Positions 35,688-44,394 of a DNA stretch of 64,000 nt are shown here, one piece after another. The first letter of the stretch is position 1. Each line of letters begins with the position of its first letter. Both the position numbers and the translations under genes were made by a program. A model generated the notes under the pieces. It saw nothing but the letters and a program-made list of their open reading frames with translations. It did no database searches and was not told the DNA's origin. The DNA comes from an uncultured Ruminococcus sp. (lineage in GTDB: Bacteria > Bacillota > Clostridia > Oscillospirales > Acutalibacteraceae). The stretch covers positions 62,001-126,000 of the forward strand of contig UQCF01000007.1 of NCBI GenBank assembly GCA_900539465.1, in the 5' to 3' direction.

Positions 35688-38306
35688 ATGGAAGAAACAA
35701 AGAACACTCTTGTAGACAGTGTAGAAAAACTCGAAGAAAAAATCGCTCAGGTAAGAGCGGCTCAGAAGAAATTTTCTGTCTATACCCAGGAGCAGGTGGA
35801 CAAAATCTTTTTGGCGGCTGCAAGTGCGGCCAACAAAGCAAGAATCCCCCTTGCAAAAATGGCTGTTGAAGAAACAGGCATGGGCGTGGTAGAAGATAAG
35901 GTTATCAAAAACAACTATGCCGCAGAGCACATTTACAACGCTTATAAAAACGTTAAAACCTGCGGAGTTATCGAAGAGGACTCGGCATACGGCATGAAGA
36001 AAATTGCGGAGCCGATAGGCGTTATCGCTGCGGTTATTCCCACAACCAACCCCACTTCAACCGCAATATTCAAAACTCTTATATCTCTTAAAACAAGAAA
36101 CGGCATTATAATCAGCCCTCATCCGAGAGCTAAAGAAAGCACCATTGCCGCCGCAAAGCTTGTTTTAGAGGCTGCGGTTAAAGCCGGCGCACCGGAGGGT
36201 ATTATCGGCTGGATAGATATTCCCTCACTTGATATGACAAACACTCTTATGAAAGAGGCAGACATAATCCTCGCAACAGGCGGCCCCGGCATGGTTAAGG
36301 CTGCATATTCGAGCGGCAAGCCCGCACTCGGCGTAGGTGCAGGCAACACACCCGCAATCATTGATGAATCCGCAGACATAGTTCTTGCAGTCAACAGCAT
36401 TATTCATTCAAAAACCTTTGATAACGGTATGATCTGCGCATCGGAGCAGTCGGTTATCGTTCACAAAAAGGTTTATGACGCGGTTAAAAAAGAGTTTGCC
36501 GCAAGAGGATGCTATTTCCTTACCCCCGATGAAACAGAAAAGGTTCGTAAGACCATAATCATAAACGGCGCACTCAACGCTAAAATTGTTGGTCAGCCTG
36601 CATCTAAAATAGCTGCTTTGGCAGGTGTTAAAGTGCCGGATTCGACAAAAATCATTATCGGAGAAGTTGAGAGCGTAGATATTTCTGAGGAATTTGCTCA
36701 CGAGAAGCTCTCACCCGTACTTGCAATGTATAAGGCTAAAGATATTGACGACGCTTTTGATAAGGCAGAGCATCTTATAGCCGACGGCGGTTACGGTCAC
36801 ACATCGTCAATTTATCTTGACGCTGTCAACCACAGAGAAAAGCTTGACGCTTTTGCGCTCAGAATGAAAACCTGCCGTATTCTTGTCAACACACCCTCGT
36901 CTCAGGGCGGTATAGGCGATCTTTATAACTTCAAGCTTGCTCCGTCACTTACGCTCGGCTGCGGCTCATGGGGCGGCAACAGCGTATCCGAAAACGTCGG
37001 AGTTAAACACCTTATAAATATAAAGACCGTTGCTGAGAGGAGAGAGAATATGCTCTGGTTCCGTGCACCCGAGAAAGTGTATATTAAAAAAGGCTGCCTT
37101 CCGGTTGCTCTTGATGAACTCGGTAAGGTTATGAATAAGAAAAAGGCATTTATCGTAACAGATAGCTTCCTTTATAATAACGGCTACACAAAGCCGATTG
37201 AAAAGAAACTTGATGAAATGGGCATCATGCACACAACATTCTCAAATGTTGCTCCCGACCCGACTCTTGCATGTGCCAAAGAGGGCACAAAACTCATGAC
37301 TGCTTTCGCTCCCGATGTTATTATCGCTGTCGGCGGCGGTTCTGCAATGGATGCAGGCAAAATCATGTGGGTTCTTTATGAGCACCCCGAAGCGGATTTC
37401 ATGGATATGGCAATGCGCTTTATTGATATAAGAAAGAGGGTTTACACCTTCCCGCATATGGGCGACAAGGCATATTTTATCGCCGTTCCCACATCGGCAG
37501 GTACAGGTTCCGAGGTTACTCCCTTCGCGGTTATCACAGATGAAAAATCAGGCACAAAATATCCCCTTGCTGATTATGAGCTTATGCCCGACATGGCTAT
37601 TGTTGACGCAGATATGATGATGAATGCCCCCAAGGGACTCACATCTGCATCGGGTATCGACGCTGTTACTCACGCACTCGAAGCCTATGCTTCTGTTATG
37701 GCTACCGACTACACAGACGGCATTGCTTTGAGATCGCTTAAAATGATATTTGAATATTTGCCCAGAGCTTATGACAACGGACCGAATGACCCCGTTGCAA
37801 GAGAGAAAATGGCAAATGCCGCAACAATGGCAGGTATGGCTTTTGCAAACGCGTTCCTCGGTGTATGCCACTCAATGGCTCATAAGCTCGGCGCTTTCCA
37901 CCACCTTCCTCACGGTATTGCCAACGCACTTATGATAGACGAGGTTCTTCGCTTTAATGCAGCAGAGGTTCCGACGAAGATGGGCACATTCTCACAGTAT
38001 GACCACCCCCACACCCTTGCACGCTATGCAGAGGTTGCAGATTACCTCGGCGTAAAGGGCAAGAATGACACCGAAAAGCTTGAGGGACTCATCAAGAAGA
38101 TAGACGAACTCAAAGATTATATCGGCATCAAAAAGACAATCCGCGACTATGTTCCGGATGAGGAAGACTTCCTTAACCGTCTTGACGATATGGTTGAGCA
38201 GGCATTCGACGATCAGTGCACAGGCGCTAACCCGCGTTACCCGCTCATGAGCGAAATTAAGCAGATGTACCTTAACGCATACTATGGCAAGGAGGAAAGA
38301 GTATGA
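35688..38306 (+). CDS. adhE: bifunctional acetaldehyde-CoA/alcohol dehydrogenase
   Basis: An 872-residue fusion that reduces acetyl-CoA to acetaldehyde and then ethanol, regenerating two NAD+. Residues 1-440 are a CoA-acylating aldehyde dehydrogenase with catalytic Cys250 in FDNGMICASEQS and VGAGNTPAI; residues 455-872 are an iron-dependent alcohol dehydrogenase with VGGGSAMDAGK, PTSAGTGSEVTPF and the metal-binding HSMAHKLGAFHHLPHG. Full length and intact. The ATG at 35688 follows GGAGGT; an upstream in-frame ATG lies in the promoter. A Rex-type operator overlaps the -10 box. Its stop overlaps the next start (ATGA), beginning a six-gene operon with hydrogenase genes. Confidence 0.97.
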   Translation: MEETKNTLVDSVEKLEEKIAQVRAAQKKFSVYTQEQVDKIFLAAASAANKARIPLAKMAVEETGMGVVEDKVIKNNYAAEHIYNAYKNVKTCGVIEEDSAYGMKKIAEPIGVIAAVIPTTNPTSTAIFKTLISLKTRNGIIISPHPRAKESTIAAAKLVLEAAVKAGAPEGIIGWIDIPSLDMTNTLMKEADIILATGGPGMVKAAYSSGKPALGVGAGNTPAIIDESADIVLAVNSIIHSKTFDNGMICASEQSVIVHKKVYDAVKKEFAARGCYFLTPDETEKVRKTIIINGALNAKIVGQPASKIAALAGVKVPDSTKIIIGEVESVDISEEFAHEKLSPVLAMYKAKDIDDAFDKAEHLIADGGYGHTSSIYLDAVNHREKLDAFALRMKTCRILVNTPSSQGGIGDLYNFKLAPSLTLGCGSWGGNSVSENVGVKHLINIKTVAERRENMLWFRAPEKVYIKKGCLPVALDELGKVMNKKKAFIVTDSFLYNNGYTKPIEKKLDEMGIMHTTFSNVAPDPTLACAKEGTKLMTAFAPDVIIAVGGGSAMDAGKIMWVLYEHPEADFMDMAMRFIDIRKRVYTFPHMGDKAYFIAVPTSAGTGSEVTPFAVITDEKSGTKYPLADYELMPDMAIVDADMMMNAPKGLTSASGIDAVTHALEAYASVMATDYTDGIALRSLKMIFEYLPRAYDNGPNDPVAREKMANAATMAGMAFANAFLGVCHSMAHKLGAFHHLPHGIANALMIDEVLRFNAAEVPTKMGTFSQYDHPHTLARYAEVADYLGVKGKNDTEKLEGLIKKIDELKDYIGIKKTIRDYVPDEEDFLNRLDDMVEQAFDDQCTGANPRYPLMSEIKQMYLNAYYGKEERV

Positions 38307-39058
38307 AAATCCAAGCTGATAAAATCATAGCTGTCAGAACATCAAAAACCGTTTATCGTGACGGCGACACCGTTATCAAGGTTTTTGACGAGAATTATTC
38401 AAAAGCCGATGTTCTCAACGAGGCTCTCAATCAGGCAAGAATTGAAGAGACGGGTCTCAACATTCCCAAAATCCTTGAAGTCTCAAAGATGGACGGCAAA
38501 TGGGCGCTCACTTCGGAGTATATTCCCGGCGTTACTTTGCAGCAGCTTATGGATAAATACCCGGAGAAAAAGAATGAATATCTTGAGCAGTTTGTAGATA
38601 TTCAGATGCAGGTTCATTCAAAGACCTGCCCTCTGCTCACAAAGCTTAAAGACAAGATGAACCGCAAGATAAACGAGACAGACCTTGACGCAACAACTCG
38701 CTATGAGCTTCATACCCGCCTTGAGGGTATGCCCAAGCACAAAAAAGTGTGCCACGGTGACTTCAACCCCTCCAACATCATCATCAGAGATGACGGCACA
38801 CCTTATATAATCGACTGGTCACACGCAACACAGGGCAATGCATCCGCAGATGTTGCAAGAACTTATCTTCTCTTTTGGCTCAGCGGCGATATATCGGGCG
38901 CAGAGGCATATCTCGATTTGTTCTGCAAAAAGAGTGACACAGCAAAGCAGTATATCCAAAAATGGCTTCCCATTGTAGCAGCATCCCAGTCCGTAAAGGG
39001 CAGACCCGAAGAGAGAGAATTCCTCCTCAACTGGGTCAATGTCGTTGATTATGAATAA
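38303..39058 (+). CDS. APH-like small-molecule kinase (TIGR02172-type)
   Basis: A 251-residue phosphotransferase of the aminoglycoside-phosphotransferase/choline-kinase fold. The Brenner motif is CHGDFNPSNIII and the metal-binding motif YIIDWSHA; TSEYIPGVTL marks the hinge. The N-terminal lobe (VYRDGDTVIKVF) carries the ATP lysine. It resembles the clostridial TIGR02172 paralogue family, of unknown substrate; drug resistance should not be assumed. It overlaps adhE by 4 bp and precedes the 2Fe-2S and hydrogenase genes, an unusual place for such a kinase. It might phosphorylate a metabolite or a protein of the redox operon (inference). Confidence 0.8.
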   Translation: MKIQADKIIAVRTSKTVYRDGDTVIKVFDENYSKADVLNEALNQARIEETGLNIPKILEVSKMDGKWALTSEYIPGVTLQQLMDKYPEKKNEYLEQFVDIQMQVHSKTCPLLTKLKDKMNRKINETDLDATTRYELHTRLEGMPKHKKVCHGDFNPSNIIIRDDGTPYIIDWSHATQGNASADVARTYLLFWLSGDISGAEAYLDLFCKKSDTAKQYIQKWLPIVAASQSVKGRPEEREFLLNWVNVVDYE

Positions 39059-39073
39059 TAGGAGCGTAAATTT

Positions 39074-39316
39074 ATGAAAATTACAATTTGCATCGGCAGT
39101 TCGTGCCACTTAAAGGGTTCACGTCAGGTCGTTGAACAGCTTCAGTACCTTGTATCAAAAAACAATTTGCAGGATAAAATCGAGCTTGCCGGTACATTCT
39201 GCATGGGCAAATGCCAAACGGGCGTTAACGTAAAAATTGATGATGAAGATTTTTCGGTATCACCCGATACTGTAGACGATTTCTTCGCAAAAGAAGTTCT
39301 TAAAAGAGTAAAATAA
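39074..39316 (+). CDS. thioredoxin-like 2Fe-2S ferredoxin
   Basis: An 80-residue protein with the four-cysteine pattern of the thioredoxin-fold [2Fe-2S] domain seen in NuoE/HydA-associated subunits: Cys6 and Cys11 (ICIGSSC), Cys43 and Cys47 (CMGKC). It probably passes electrons to or from the adjoining hydrogenase-like proteins. The spacing of 22 bp to the next gene and a GGAGCG ribosome site support operon membership. Length equals one bare domain with no extension. Confidence 0.88.
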   Translation: MKITICIGSSCHLKGSRQVVEQLQYLVSKNNLQDKIELAGTFCMGKCQTGVNVKIDDEDFSVSPDTVDDFFAKEVLKRVK

Positions 39317-39338
39317 TTAAAAACGGGAGTTTTACACG

Positions 39339-41018
39339 ATGGCGGAATTTTTGAAGCTGAAAAAGTCGAATTGTAAAAACTGCTATAAGTGCATCCGCCA
39401 TTGCCCGGTTAAATCCATAAGATTTTCGGGCAACCAGGCGCACATAGTAAATGACGAATGTATACTTTGCGGTCAATGCTTTGTTGTATGCCCGCAAAAC
39501 GCAAAAGAAATAGTTGACGAGAGCGAGACGGTTAAGGTCTTGCTCTCGGGTCAGGAGCCGGTTATAGCCAGCGTAGCTCCGTCATTCATAGCATATTTTG
39601 AGGGCGCTTGTATGAGCACCCTCAAAACTGCGCTTAAAGAGCTTGGCTTTACCGACGCAGAAGAAACTGCGGTGGGTGCTACTTTTGTTAAAAGAGAGTA
39701 CGACCGCCTGCTTGAAGAGGGTAAGCAGGATGTTATAATTTCCTCCTGCTGTCACTCTGTGAATTTGCTCATAGGCAAACACTATCCGGAGCTTGCAAAA
39801 TACCTTGCCCCGGTTGTTTCGCCGATGCAGGCTCATTGCCTTGATATTAAACGCAGATACCCCAATGCCAAAACCGTGTTTATCGGGCCGTGCCTTTCTA
39901 AAAAAGACGAGGCGGCAAACGGCGTTGTTGACGCGGTTATGGATTTTAAAGAGCTTGCCTCAATGCTCAGGAGCAATGGCATAATTGTTGCGAATGCCGA
40001 CGAAAATGTTTCCGAAAGCCGCGCAAGGCTTTTCCCGACCGTCGGCGGTATTCTTAAAACAATGGAGCGCAGCAATAAAGAATACACATATCTCACGGTT
40101 GACGGTGTAGAAAACTGCAAATCGGCACTTGAGGATATAAAAGCAGGCAATGTCGGCAGATGTTTTATCGAGATGTCGGCTTGCCCGGGCAGCTGCATAG
40201 GCGGACCCGTAATGGAGAAATACAGAAATTCTCCCGTCCGTCACTATAAGGCTATAACCGATTATGCCGGCGAAAAAGATTTTGACGTGCCCCAGCCGGA
40301 TAAGGACACGCTTTATAAGAGCAGATCATACATAGGCTGCGAAAAGGTTATGCCCGGCGAAAAAGAGATAGAAGAAATTCTTCATAAAATGGGCAAAAAC
40401 ACCCCGGCAGATGAGCTGAACTGCGGCTCATGCGGATATGATTCCTGCCGCGAAAAGGCTATTGCCGTTTATCAGGGCAAGGCGGATGTGAGCATGTGTC
40501 TGCCGTATCTTATGGAGCGTTCCGAGCGTTTTTCAAACAACATTCTCAGTAACACGCCTAACGGAATACTTGTTGTCAACGAAGAGCTTGAGGTTCAGCA
40601 GATAAACAAAGCCGCAATGAAAATGCTCAGAATTAAATCAAGTTCAGATGTTTTGGGCGACCTTGTTGTCAGAATTATGGATCCGCTGCCTTTCCTGAAT
40701 GTTCTTGAAAAGGGAACAAGACTCGAAAACAAGCGTGATTATTATGCGGAGTATGACAAATATCTTGAGCAGACGATAGTTTATGATAAATCGTCGCATA
40801 TGCTCATTTCTATATTGCGCGACGTTACGGATGAAGAAACACAGCGCCGCGAAAAAGAAGAGATTGCCGCACAGACGGCAGACATTGCCGACAAGGTTGT
40901 TGATAAGCAGATGCGTATAGTTCAAGAGATTGCATCGCTTCTCGGTGAAACGGCGGCAGAAACCAAAATAGCCCTCACTAAGCTTAAGGAGTCGATAGCC
41001 AATGAGGAGAATGAATAA
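39339..41018 (+). CDS. sensory [FeFe] hydrogenase with PAS domain (HydS/HfsB-like)
   Basis: A 559-residue protein. Residues 1-60 hold two 4Fe-4S motifs (CKNCYKCIRHCP, CILCGQCFVVCP). An H-cluster domain follows with ISSCCHSV (L1), GPCLSKKDE (L2) and MSACPGSCIGG (L3): the cluster cysteines are present, but L1 departs from the catalytic TSCCPxW form. Then comes a further Fe-S motif (CGSCGYDSC with a late Cys, about residues 365-400), a PAS-like domain (about 405-500) and a C-terminal coiled segment. This architecture is that of group C sensory hydrogenases, thought to sense H2 or redox rather than make H2. It overlaps the SpoIIE phosphatase gene by 17 bp, supporting a signalling pair. Confidence 0.88.
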   Translation: MAEFLKLKKSNCKNCYKCIRHCPVKSIRFSGNQAHIVNDECILCGQCFVVCPQNAKEIVDESETVKVLLSGQEPVIASVAPSFIAYFEGACMSTLKTALKELGFTDAEETAVGATFVKREYDRLLEEGKQDVIISSCCHSVNLLIGKHYPELAKYLAPVVSPMQAHCLDIKRRYPNAKTVFIGPCLSKKDEAANGVVDAVMDFKELASMLRSNGIIVANADENVSESRARLFPTVGGILKTMERSNKEYTYLTVDGVENCKSALEDIKAGNVGRCFIEMSACPGSCIGGPVMEKYRNSPVRHYKAITDYAGEKDFDVPQPDKDTLYKSRSYIGCEKVMPGEKEIEEILHKMGKNTPADELNCGSCGYDSCREKAIAVYQGKADVSMCLPYLMERSERFSNNILSNTPNGILVVNEELEVQQINKAAMKMLRIKSSSDVLGDLVVRIMDPLPFLNVLEKGTRLENKRDYYAEYDKYLEQTIVYDKSSHMLISILRDVTDEETQRREKEEIAAQTADIADKVVDKQMRIVQEIASLLGETAAETKIALTKLKESIANEENE

Positions 41019-42183
41019 TCTTTGTGCCGACATCGGTTACATGAGCATAAAACATGAGGGCGAACAGCTTTGCGGCGACCATGTTGAGGTTGTGGAGCAA
41101 GATGAGAACTCAACCGTTATCGTTTTGGCAGACGGTCTCGGCTCGGGCGTTAAGGCGAGCATACTTTCGACCCTTACATCGAAGATTATCTCTACCATGC
41201 TTGCCTCCGGCTTAAAGCTTGAGGACGCGGTAGAGACAATAGTCGCGACACTGCCGGTATGTTCCGTCAGAGGAGTTGCGTATTCCACATTCACAATAAT
41301 CAGAATTGTGAACAACGTGAGGGCAGAGATAATTCAGTATGATAACCCCTCGGTAATACTTCTCAGAGACGGTAAAAATTATGATTACCCGATCACAGAA
41401 ACCTTCATAGGCTCAAAAAAGGTATGCCGCTCGGATGTTGCGCTTAAAGAAAACGACGTTTTTATTGCAATGAGCGACGGCGTTGAACACGCGGGAGTCG
41501 GCGGAATATATAATTTTGGCTGGAAGCGTGCGGATATAATCTCGTTTATGGAGATGTTTTGGGACGCAGGCTTTACCGCCAAAACTCTTACAACGATATT
41601 GCTCGATGAATGTAACAAGCTCTATGACGGCAAGCCCGGCGACGACGCAACGGTATGTACTGTGCGTATACGTTCGAGAGAACCGATGAATATAATTATC
41701 GGACCTCCGTCAAACAGGGACGACTGTAACAAAATGATGTCACTCTTTTTTGCAAAAGAGGGCAAGCACATAGTTTGCGGCGGCTCAACATCTACAATCG
41801 CAGCAGAGTATCTCGGCAAACCACTTATTCCGAAACTTGATTTTGTTGACCCCGAAATTCCTCCGATTGCAGAGATTGAGGGCGTTGACCTTGTAACAGA
41901 GGGTGTTATAACAATAAACCGCGTGCTGGAGTACGCAAAAAATTATCTTGAAGACAATAAATCTTATGAACAGTGGAGCTACAAAAAAGACGGAGCTTCA
42001 CAAATAGCAAGGCTTCTTTTTGAAGAAGCGACCGATATCAATTTCTTTGTCGGCAGAGCGGTAAATCCCGCTCATCAGAACCCCAATCTACCGATAAACT
42101 TCAATATTAAAATGAGGCTGGTCGATGAACTGGCGACTTGCCTTACAAAAATGGGTAAAAAAATTAAAGTAAGTTATTTTTGA
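41002..42183 (+). CDS. SpoIIE/PP2C-type protein phosphatase of the sensory hydrogenase module
   Basis: A 393-residue protein. Residues about 15-230 are a SpoIIE-like PPM phosphatase: ADGLGSGVKAS (metal Asp), MSDGVEHAG and PGDDATVCTVRI. Residues about 235-393 form a second domain (starting NIIIGPPSNRDDCNKMM, then GGSTSTIAAEYLGK) that I cannot assign. The start overlaps the sensory hydrogenase gene; AAGGAG at 40985 lies 11 nt before the ATG at 41002. By analogy with hfs-type operons of Thermoanaerobacterium, the PAS hydrogenase would control this phosphatase, which dephosphorylates an unknown Ser/Thr target. No matching Ser/Thr protein kinase is seen nearby, only the APH-like kinase. Confidence 0.85.
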   Translation: MRRMNNLCADIGYMSIKHEGEQLCGDHVEVVEQDENSTVIVLADGLGSGVKASILSTLTSKIISTMLASGLKLEDAVETIVATLPVCSVRGVAYSTFTIIRIVNNVRAEIIQYDNPSVILLRDGKNYDYPITETFIGSKKVCRSDVALKENDVFIAMSDGVEHAGVGGIYNFGWKRADIISFMEMFWDAGFTAKTLTTILLDECNKLYDGKPGDDATVCTVRIRSREPMNIIIGPPSNRDDCNKMMSLFFAKEGKHIVCGGSTSTIAAEYLGKPLIPKLDFVDPEIPPIAEIEGVDLVTEGVITINRVLEYAKNYLEDNKSYEQWSYKKDGASQIARLLFEEATDINFFVGRAVNPAHQNPNLPINFNIKMRLVDELATCLTKMGKKIKVSYF

Positions 42184-42197
42184 TTTGAGGAAAAGCT

Positions 42198-43628
42198 ATG
42201 CGAAAATTTGACACAAAGGTGCAGTATCTTAATTATAAAGTAATTCGCTCTGTTGCGAGACACGCGTGGAACGATGATTTGCTCGAAAATGTTAATAAGA
42301 TACCAAAAGAAATAATCCCCGGCAGTACCCCGACAATGAGATGCTGCGTTTATAAAGAGCGCGCAATTCTTTCGGAGCGCGTAAACATTGCAATGGGCGG
42401 AGATAAAGAAAACCCCAATGTTATAGAGGTTATCAGCATTGCCTGCGACGAATGTCCGGAGGGCGGATATTCCGTCACCGACGGCTGCCGCGGCTGCCTT
42501 GCACACAGATGCGAAGATGTTTGCCCGCGAAACGCGCTTTCTTTTGACGAGCATCAAAAGGCGCATATCGATAAAAGTCGATGTGTGAATTGCGGCAGAT
42601 GTGCACAGGTTTGCCCTTATTCCGCAATCATAAACCGCAAAAGACCTTGCGAGAATGCCTGCAAAATAAAAGCCATATCAATGGCAGATGACGGCAGCGC
42701 ACATATCGATAATAATAAATGTATCTCTTGCGGTGCGTGCGTATATCAGTGCCCGTTTGGCGCAATCAGTGATAAATCCTTTGTGCTCAATGTTATCGAC
42801 ATGATAAGAAAGAGCGAAAACAATCAAAAATACAAAGTATATGCCGTAGTTGCACCGAGTATATCAAGCCAGTTCAAATATGCAAAGCTCGGTCAGGTTA
42901 TAAGAGGAATAGGCGAACTCGGATTTTATCATGTTATCGAGGCCGCACTCGGCGCAGATATGGTTGCGGATTCCGAAGCCGCCGAACTTGTGGAAAAAGG
43001 TTTTCTCACAAGCTCCTGCTGCCCCGCATTTGTGGACTATATAGAAAAGCAGTTCCCGACTCTCAAGGATAAAATCTCTCACAATCTTTCGCCTATGGCG
43101 GCTATTGCAAAGTATATCAAGCAGACTGCGCCCGGCTCAAAGGTTGTATTCATCGGGCCTTGCACCGCTAAAAAAATGGAGTTTCAAAAAGAAAGCGTTG
43201 CACCGTGGATTGACAGCGTAATAACCTTTGAAGAACTTCAGGCTTTGTTTGACAGCAAGGATATTGATATTACAACACTTGGCGAGGATGTGCTCGACAA
43301 TGCCTCGTACTTCGGCAGAATATTTGCCAGAAGCGGCGGACTTACCGATGCGGTCGCAGAAGCGATTAAGGAACGCGGAATTGAAGATTTTTCACTCAAA
43401 GCTGTTCCGTGCGACGGTATTGAGGCTTGCAGAGCCGCGCTGATGATGGCATCTAAAGGCAGACTTGACGCCAACTTTATTGAGGGCATGGCTTGCAGCG
43501 GCGGATGTATCGGCGGCGCGGGCTGTCTGACCCACGGCGACAAGAACAAAGCCGAGGTCGATAAATACGGCAAAGAAGCATATGAAAAGACTATTAAGGA
43601 CGCAATACGTCCGCTCGGTCTGGGATAA
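42198..43628 (+). CDS. [FeFe] hydrogenase, catalytic type
   Basis: A 476-residue hydrogenase that reduces protons to H2 with ferredoxin electrons. The N-terminal half carries an unusual Cys-rich segment (CDECPEGG, CRGC, CEDVCP) and further 4Fe-4S motifs (CVNCGRCAQVCP, CISCGACVYQCP). The H-cluster domain has TSSCCPAF (L1), IGPCTAKKME (L2) and GMACSGGCIGG (L3), all ligand cysteines intact. The domain order fits group B-like clostridial enzymes and HfsD of the hfs operon. It is the last gene of the adhE operon, followed by a strong terminator. No maturase genes (hydE, hydF, hydG) lie in the window. Confidence 0.9.
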   Translation: MRKFDTKVQYLNYKVIRSVARHAWNDDLLENVNKIPKEIIPGSTPTMRCCVYKERAILSERVNIAMGGDKENPNVIEVISIACDECPEGGYSVTDGCRGCLAHRCEDVCPRNALSFDEHQKAHIDKSRCVNCGRCAQVCPYSAIINRKRPCENACKIKAISMADDGSAHIDNNKCISCGACVYQCPFGAISDKSFVLNVIDMIRKSENNQKYKVYAVVAPSISSQFKYAKLGQVIRGIGELGFYHVIEAALGADMVADSEAAELVEKGFLTSSCCPAFVDYIEKQFPTLKDKISHNLSPMAAIAKYIKQTAPGSKVVFIGPCTAKKMEFQKESVAPWIDSVITFEELQALFDSKDIDITTLGEDVLDNASYFGRIFARSGGLTDAVAEAIKERGIEDFSLKAVPCDGIEACRAALMMASKGRLDANFIEGMACSGGCIGGAGCLTHGDKNKAEVDKYGKEAYEKTIKDAIRPLGLG

Positions 43629-43633
43629 ATATA

Positions 43634-43680
43634 AAAAGCTATAATTCATACAGTTGTAAGTTGTGTGAATTATAGCTTTT
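43634..43680 (+). terminator. terminator of the adhE-hydrogenase operon
   Basis: AAAAGCTATAATTCATACA (43634-43652) pairs almost perfectly with the arm at 43662-43680, ending in CTTTT. Confidence 0.85.
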
Positions 43681-43689
43681 GTGTTGTAT

Positions 43690-43735
43690 AAACATTGCCC
43701 TGAAACACAAAGCTTGTTTCAGGGCAATGTTTTAT
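43690..43735 (-). terminator. terminator of the acn-icd-rex operon
   Basis: An 18-bp perfect stem: the arm at 43690-43707 (AAACATTGCCCTGAAACA) with its complement at 43715-43732 and a 7-nt loop. It touches the rex stop codon. Confidence 0.75.
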
Positions 43736-44376
43736 TCTTTATTAAGTTCGTGCATTATCTGATAATTCAGCGTCATAAGGCTGTCATTAAGATGGACATT
43801 TTCACAAACCGTACCCGGAAAATGCGAGACAATGTCATAGTGGCTGAAATTCCAAAAACCTGTTATACCATAATCGACAAGCATCGATACAACAGTCTCT
43901 GCCGCCTCCTCCGGCACGCAAAGAACTGCGACCTTTGGTGAATAGCGTTCGCAAAAATCTTTAAGCGTTGCCATCGGGCGTATTGCAGAACCGTTCACAA
44001 GTTCACCCGAAAGATTTATGTCGCTGTCAAACATTCCTATAAGGTCAAAGCCTCTTTGTGAAAAGTTCATATGAGCGGCAATGGCTCTGCCCAGGTTGCC
44101 CATTCCTATTATGATAGTCTTGTATCCGTTGTCAATGCCGAGAATACGGCCTATTTCACCGTATAGCTGCGCTACATTATAGCCGTATCCCTGTTGTCCG
44201 AAGCCGCCGAAGCAGTTAAGATCCTGCCTTATCTGTGAGGCGGTGAATCCCATCTTTTCGGATAATTCTTTAGAAGATATTCTTTCGACTCCGTTATTTT
44301 TAAGGTTGCCTAAAAAGCGGTAATAGCGTGGCATCCTTTTTATTACCGACATTGAAATATTATCCGGTTTAGCCAT
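43732..44376 (-). CDS. rex: redox-sensing transcriptional repressor Rex
   Basis: A 214-residue repressor that binds DNA when NAD+ is high and releases it when NADH rises. N-terminal winged helix (residues 1-80: MPRYYRFL, SSKELSEKMGFTASQIRQDL) and Rossmann domain starting IIIGMGNLGRAIA (Gly91-Gly96). The ATG at 44376 was chosen because AAGGAAG lies 8 nt upstream; the GTG at 44385 abuts that site. It is the last gene behind acn and icd, converging on the hydrogenase operon it probably controls. Candidate operators are seen at adhE (good) and acn (degenerate), so autoregulation is possible. Confidence 0.95.
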   Translation of the reverse strand: MAKPDNISMSVIKRMPRYYRFLGNLKNNGVERISSKELSEKMGFTASQIRQDLNCFGGFGQQGYGYNVAQLYGEIGRILGIDNGYKTIIIGMGNLGRAIAAHMNFSQRGFDLIGMFDSDINLSGELVNGSAIRPMATLKDFCERYSPKVAVLCVPEEAAETVVSMLVDYGITGFWNFSHYDIVSHFPGTVCENVHLNDSLMTLNYQIMHELNKE

Positions 44377-44394
44377 AAGGCTCACTTCCTTAAA

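Noticed and set aside
38303..39058. Aminoglycoside-resistance gene
   Set aside because: The fold is shared, but the sequence fits the TIGR02172-type family, lies in a metabolic operon, and shows no resistance-cassette context.
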